Assembly: GCA_964455095.1 (NCBI GenBank)
Contig: CAYVUV010000349.1
Coordinates: forward strand, 1-8,777
DNA: 8,777 nucleotides
Reading direction: 5' to 3'
Source: CAYVUV01 sp964455095
GTDB taxonomy: Bacteria; Desulfobacterota; Binatia; HRBIN30; CADEER01
The position numbers and the translations under genes are program-made. Each line of letters begins with the position of its first letter. Positions within the stretch are counted from its first letter, which is position 1. The notes under the pieces were generated by a model, which saw nothing but the letters and a program-made list of their open reading frames with translations, did not search any database and was not told where the DNA came from. Below are positions 5,971 through 8,777 of the stretch, piece by piece.

Positions 5971-5999
5971 TTGCGGCCGGCCACGTGGTTCGAGATAGT
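5971..5999 (+). promoter_or_regulatory. Putative glgB promoter
   Basis: TTGCGG (5971-5976, three of six bases) and GATAGT (5994-5999, four of six bases) are spaced by 17 bp, 40 nt before the glgB start. They lie in the 171-bp divergent gap 5869-6039. Nothing else in that gap was recognisable except a TTGACA on the minus strand at 5904-5899, which lacks a good -10. Confidence 0.4.
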
Positions 6000-6039
6000 G
6001 CGATCGGAACGACGAGCTGGCAAATGCAGAGGAGCGAGC

Positions 6040-8013
6040 ATGTCCCCGTCCACGACCTCGAAACGTCCCGCCGCCCCGATGCCGCCCTCCACCGACGAGG
6101 CTCGATCGACCACTAGCCTGCTCACCGACCTCGACCTGCACCTGTTCAACGAAGGCAGCCACTTCCGGCTCTACGACAAGCTGGGCGCCCATCCCGTCGT
6201 CAGCGACGGACGCGCCGGGACACAATTCGCCGTCTGGGCCCCCGACGCCGAACGCGTCAGCGTCATCGGCGAGTTCAACCACTGGAACGCCGGCTCGCAC
6301 GCGCTGCAACCGCGCGGTCACTCCGGGATCTGGGAAGGGTTCGTTCCGGACGTCGGACAGGGCGCCACCTACAAGTACCACATCGCCTCGCGCCACCAGG
6401 GCTATCGCGCCGACAAGTCAGACCCCTTTGCCCTCTACCGCGAGGTCGCGCCGCGGACGGCGTCGATCGTCTGGCAGCCGAGTTACGACTGGCAGGATCA
6501 CCACTGGATGGAGCAGCGCCGCACGCGCCACACGCTCGACGCCCCGATGGCCATCTACGAAGTGCACCTCGGCTCGTGGCGCCGCGTCCCGCACGAGAAC
6601 AACCGCTGGCTCTCGTATCGCGAGCTGGCGCCGCAGCTGGCCGAGTATGCGCGCGAGATGGGCTTCACCCACGTCGAGCTGCTGCCGATCATGGAGCACC
6701 CGTTCTTCGGCTCGTGGGGCTATCAGACCACCGGCTACTTCGCTCCCACCAGTCGCTACGGGACACCCGAGGACTGCATGTACCTGATCGACACGCTGCA
6801 TCAGCACGGCATCGGCGTCATCCTCGATTGGGTCCCCTCGCACTTCCCGACCGACGAGCACGGGCTCGGCTACTTCGACGGCACGCATCTCTTCGAGCAC
6901 GCCGACCCGCGCAAGGGCTTTCACCCCGACTGGAGCCGCTTCATTGTCAACTACGGCCGCAACGAGGTGCGCAGCTTCCTGCTCAGCAGCGCGTTGTTCT
7001 GGCTCGATCGCTACAACGCCGACGGCCTGCGCGTCGACGCCGTGGCATCGATGCTCTACCTCGACTACTCGCGCCCCGCCGGCGAGTGGATTCCGAACGT
7101 CCACGGCGGCCGCGAGAACCTCGAGGCGATCAGCCTCCTGCGCCGGCTCAACGAAGAGACCTTCAGCGCCCACCCGGACGTGCAGACGATTGCCGAGGAA
7201 TCGACCTCCTGGCCGATGGTGTCGCGCCCGACGTACGTCGGCGGTCTCGGATTCGGCATGAAGTGGGACATGGGCTGGATGCACGACATGCTCTCGTACA
7301 TGAGCCACGAGCCCGTGCATCGCAAGTATCACCACAAGGACCTCACCTTCCGCATGCTGTACGCGTTCACCGAAAACTTCGTCCTGCCGCTCTCCCACGA
7401 CGAAGTCGTGCACGGCAAAGGCTCGCTGATGGGTAAGATGCCCGGCGACGCGTGGCAGCGGTTTGCCAATCTGCGCCTGCTGTTGGGCTACATGTACACG
7501 CAGCCCGGCAAGAAGCTGCTGTTCATGGGCAACGAGCTCGGGCAGTGGGCGGAGTGGAATCACGACGGCAGTCTGGAGTGGCACCTGCTGGAGTACTTGC
7601 CCCATCATGGAATGCAGCGCTGGGTGCGCGACCTCAACACGATCTATCGCGGCGAACCGGCGCTGCACGAGCTCGACTGCGACGCGGGCGGCTTCGAGTG
7701 GATCGACTGCAACGACAGCGACCAGAGCACGATCAGCTTCATCCGGCGCGGTCGCACCACCGGCGATGTGCTCGCCGTCGCGTGCAACTTCACCCCCGTG
7801 CCGCGCGAAGGATTCCGCCTCGGCGTGCCGCGCGCCGGGCACTGGCACGAGCGCCTGAACAGCGACGCGCCGCTCTACGGCGGCAGCGGCCTGGGCAACC
7901 TGGGGGGCGTGACGGCGGTCCCGACCCCGTGGCACGGCCGCCCCGCCCTGCTCAACATCACGCTGCCGCCACTCGGTCTGGTCGTGTTCAAGAGCGACGC
8001 CCCGGCGGACTGA
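6040..8013 (+). CDS. glgB: 1,4-alpha-glucan (glycogen) branching enzyme GlgB
   Basis: GlgB cuts alpha-1,4 glucan chains and rejoins them as alpha-1,6 branches in the cytoplasm. The 657-residue product starts at ATG 6040 with AGAGGAG at 6028-6034; the frame is open far upstream but that part is not conserved. Residues 1-30 are a low-complexity Ser/Thr/Pro leader. Residues about 58-150 form the CBM48 (N-terminal Ig-like) module, with FAVWAPDAERVSVIGEFNHW. The GH13 barrel follows: DWVPSHF (region I), DGLRVDAV with the nucleophile Asp333, IAEEST with the acid/base Glu386, and LSHDEVVHGK with Asp454. The spacing of these three (53 and 121 residues) equals that of E. coli GlgB Asp405, Glu458 and Asp526. 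A C-terminal all-beta domain ends the protein. It lacks the extra N1 module of the 728-residue E. coli enzyme, so it is the shorter type. A GH57 gene follows after 39 bp, probably co-transcribed. Confidence 0.97.
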   Translation: MSPSTTSKRPAAPMPPSTDEARSTTSLLTDLDLHLFNEGSHFRLYDKLGAHPVVSDGRAGTQFAVWAPDAERVSVIGEFNHWNAGSHALQPRGHSGIWEGFVPDVGQGATYKYHIASRHQGYRADKSDPFALYREVAPRTASIVWQPSYDWQDHHWMEQRRTRHTLDAPMAIYEVHLGSWRRVPHENNRWLSYRELAPQLAEYAREMGFTHVELLPIMEHPFFGSWGYQTTGYFAPTSRYGTPEDCMYLIDTLHQHGIGVILDWVPSHFPTDEHGLGYFDGTHLFEHADPRKGFHPDWSRFIVNYGRNEVRSFLLSSALFWLDRYNADGLRVDAVASMLYLDYSRPAGEWIPNVHGGRENLEAISLLRRLNEETFSAHPDVQTIAEESTSWPMVSRPTYVGGLGFGMKWDMGWMHDMLSYMSHEPVHRKYHHKDLTFRMLYAFTENFVLPLSHDEVVHGKGSLMGKMPGDAWQRFANLRLLLGYMYTQPGKKLLFMGNELGQWAEWNHDGSLEWHLLEYLPHHGMQRWVRDLNTIYRGEPALHELDCDAGGFEWIDCNDSDQSTISFIRRGRTTGDVLAVACNFTPVPREGFRLGVPRAGHWHERLNSDAPLYGGSGLGNLGGVTAVPTPWHGRPALLNITLPPLGLVVFKSDAPAD

Positions 8014-8052
8014 GCGCCCATCGGCCCCCCGGGCGGCGACGAGAGCACACGC

Positions 8053-8777
8053 ATGGACCGCTACGTCTGCGTACACGGGCACTTCTACCAACCGCCGCGC
8101 GAAAACCCGTGGTTGGAAGCCGTCGAGCTACAGGACTCGGCCTACCCGTATCACGACTGGAACGCCCGCATCACCGCCGAGGCCTACGCCCCCAACACCG
8201 CGGCGCGCATCCTCGATGCGGACGGGCGCATCGCCCAGATCGTCAACAACTACGCCCGCATCAGCTTCAATGTCGGGCCGACGCTGCTGGCCTGGATGGA
8301 GGACAACGCGCCGGGCGTCTACCGCGCCATTCTCGACGCCGACCGCGCCAGCCGTACGCGCTTCTCGGGTCACGGATCGGCGCTGGCACAGGCCTACAAC
8401 CACATGATCATGCCGCTCGCCAATCCGCGCGACCGACACACACAGGTCGTCTGGGGCCTGCGCGACTTCGAGCACCGATTCGGCCGTCGCGCCGAAGGCA
8501 TGTGGCTGCCGGAAACGGCCGTCGATCTCGAAACGCTCGACGTGCTCGCCGAGCACGGCGTGTCCTTCACGATTCTCGCGCCCGCTCAGGCCCACCGCAC
8601 GCGTCCGCTCGGCGACGGCGAGTGGACCGATGTCACCGGCGGGCGCATCGATTCAACGCAGCCCTATGTGCAGCGCCTCCCCTCAGGACGTTCGATCGCG
8701 CTGTTCTTCTATGACGGGCCCATCGCCCAGGCCGTCGCTTTCGAAGGCCTGTTGCGCTCCGGAGAACGGCTCGCGCA
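8053..8777 (+). CDS. Glycoside hydrolase family 57-type protein (3' partial)
   Basis: The gene runs off the right edge; the first 241 codons are present, from ATG 8053 behind a modest GAGAG (8041-8045). The N-terminus VCVHGHFYQPPRENPW carries the first GH57 motif (His8, His10 and QPP). MWLPETAVD places Glu154 in the WxPE motif, the position of the catalytic nucleophile in this family. There is no signal peptide, so it is probably cytoplasmic. GH57 includes alpha-amylases, 4-alpha-glucanotransferases and branching enzymes. This HGHFYQPPRENPW form resembles the long GH57 proteins with a DUF3536 region, whose exact reaction is less defined. The C-terminal part that would confirm this is outside the window. 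Its position 39 bp after glgB implies a role in glycogen or other alpha-glucan metabolism. Confidence 0.88.
   Translation, partial: MDRYVCVHGHFYQPPRENPWLEAVELQDSAYPYHDWNARITAEAYAPNTAARILDADGRIAQIVNNYARISFNVGPTLLAWMEDNAPGVYRAILDADRASRTRFSGHGSALAQAYNHMIMPLANPRDRHTQVVWGLRDFEHRFGRRAEGMWLPETAVDLETLDVLAEHGVSFTILAPAQAHRTRPLGDGEWTDVTGGRIDSTQPYVQRLPSGRSIALFFYDGPIAQAVAFEGLLRSGERLA

Noticed and set aside
5005..6039. In-frame upstream extension of glgB, open from 5005
   Set aside because: The added 345 residues are Arg/Gly/Val-rich, lie antisense to the cytochrome-fusion gene and have no domain match. The ATG at 6040 has a good ribosome site and begins just before the conserved region.
6418..8091. Long open frame (557 codons) on the minus strand opposite glgB
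   Set aside because: It lies wholly antisense to a well-supported GH13 enzyme with intact catalytic motifs. The translation has the low-complexity Val/Ala/Arg composition typical of shadow frames in GC-rich DNA.

Overview
The window is GC-rich, densely coded DNA from a Gram-negative bacterium: it encodes signal peptides, a lipoprotein, an outer-membrane barrel and c-type cytochrome chemistry. Several secreted proteins combine Thr/Pro-rich linkers with Cys-bounded, dockerin-like calcium-loop repeats (pattern CxGDxxGDxxVxxDELxxxVNxALxGC). From memory, this style is common in uncultured deltaproteobacteria-like lineages such as Candidatus Binatota. That placement is an inference. No rRNA, tRNA, mobile element or CRISPR array was seen.

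Layout. (1) Positions 2-1562, plus strand: the 3' part of an MbnP-family (copper-binding, 'metallo-mystery pair') protein, followed 37 bp later by a lipoprotein of unknown function with a His/Met tail. (2) Positions 1590-4725, plus strand: an iron module. It holds a ferritin-like protein with basic tails, an outer-membrane barrel protein behind a Fur-box-like operator, bacterioferritin-associated ferredoxin (bfd) behind a second Fur box, and heme-type bacterioferritin (bfr). (3) Positions 4738-5868, minus strand, tail-to-tail with bfr: a secreted modular protein. It carries the same unknown domain as the lipoprotein, then two dockerin-like repeats, then a single-heme cytochrome-like domain with a CX4CH site. 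(4) Positions 5971-8777, plus strand: a glycogen segment with glgB and the 5' part of a GH57-type glycoside hydrolase gene.

How the parts fit. When iron is low, Fur would release both the barrel gene and bfd. Bfd passes electrons to bacterioferritin so that stored iron is reduced and released. bfr itself has its own promoter-like element, so storage could be controlled separately from release. The flanking MbnP-like protein, lipoprotein and cytochrome fusion look like a periplasmic or surface metal/redox set. The domain shared by the two proteins on either side of the iron module is the most novel-looking item here. Every gap between genes is shorter than 300 bp; the longest is 171 bp (5869-6039), between the divergent cytochrome-fusion and glgB genes.
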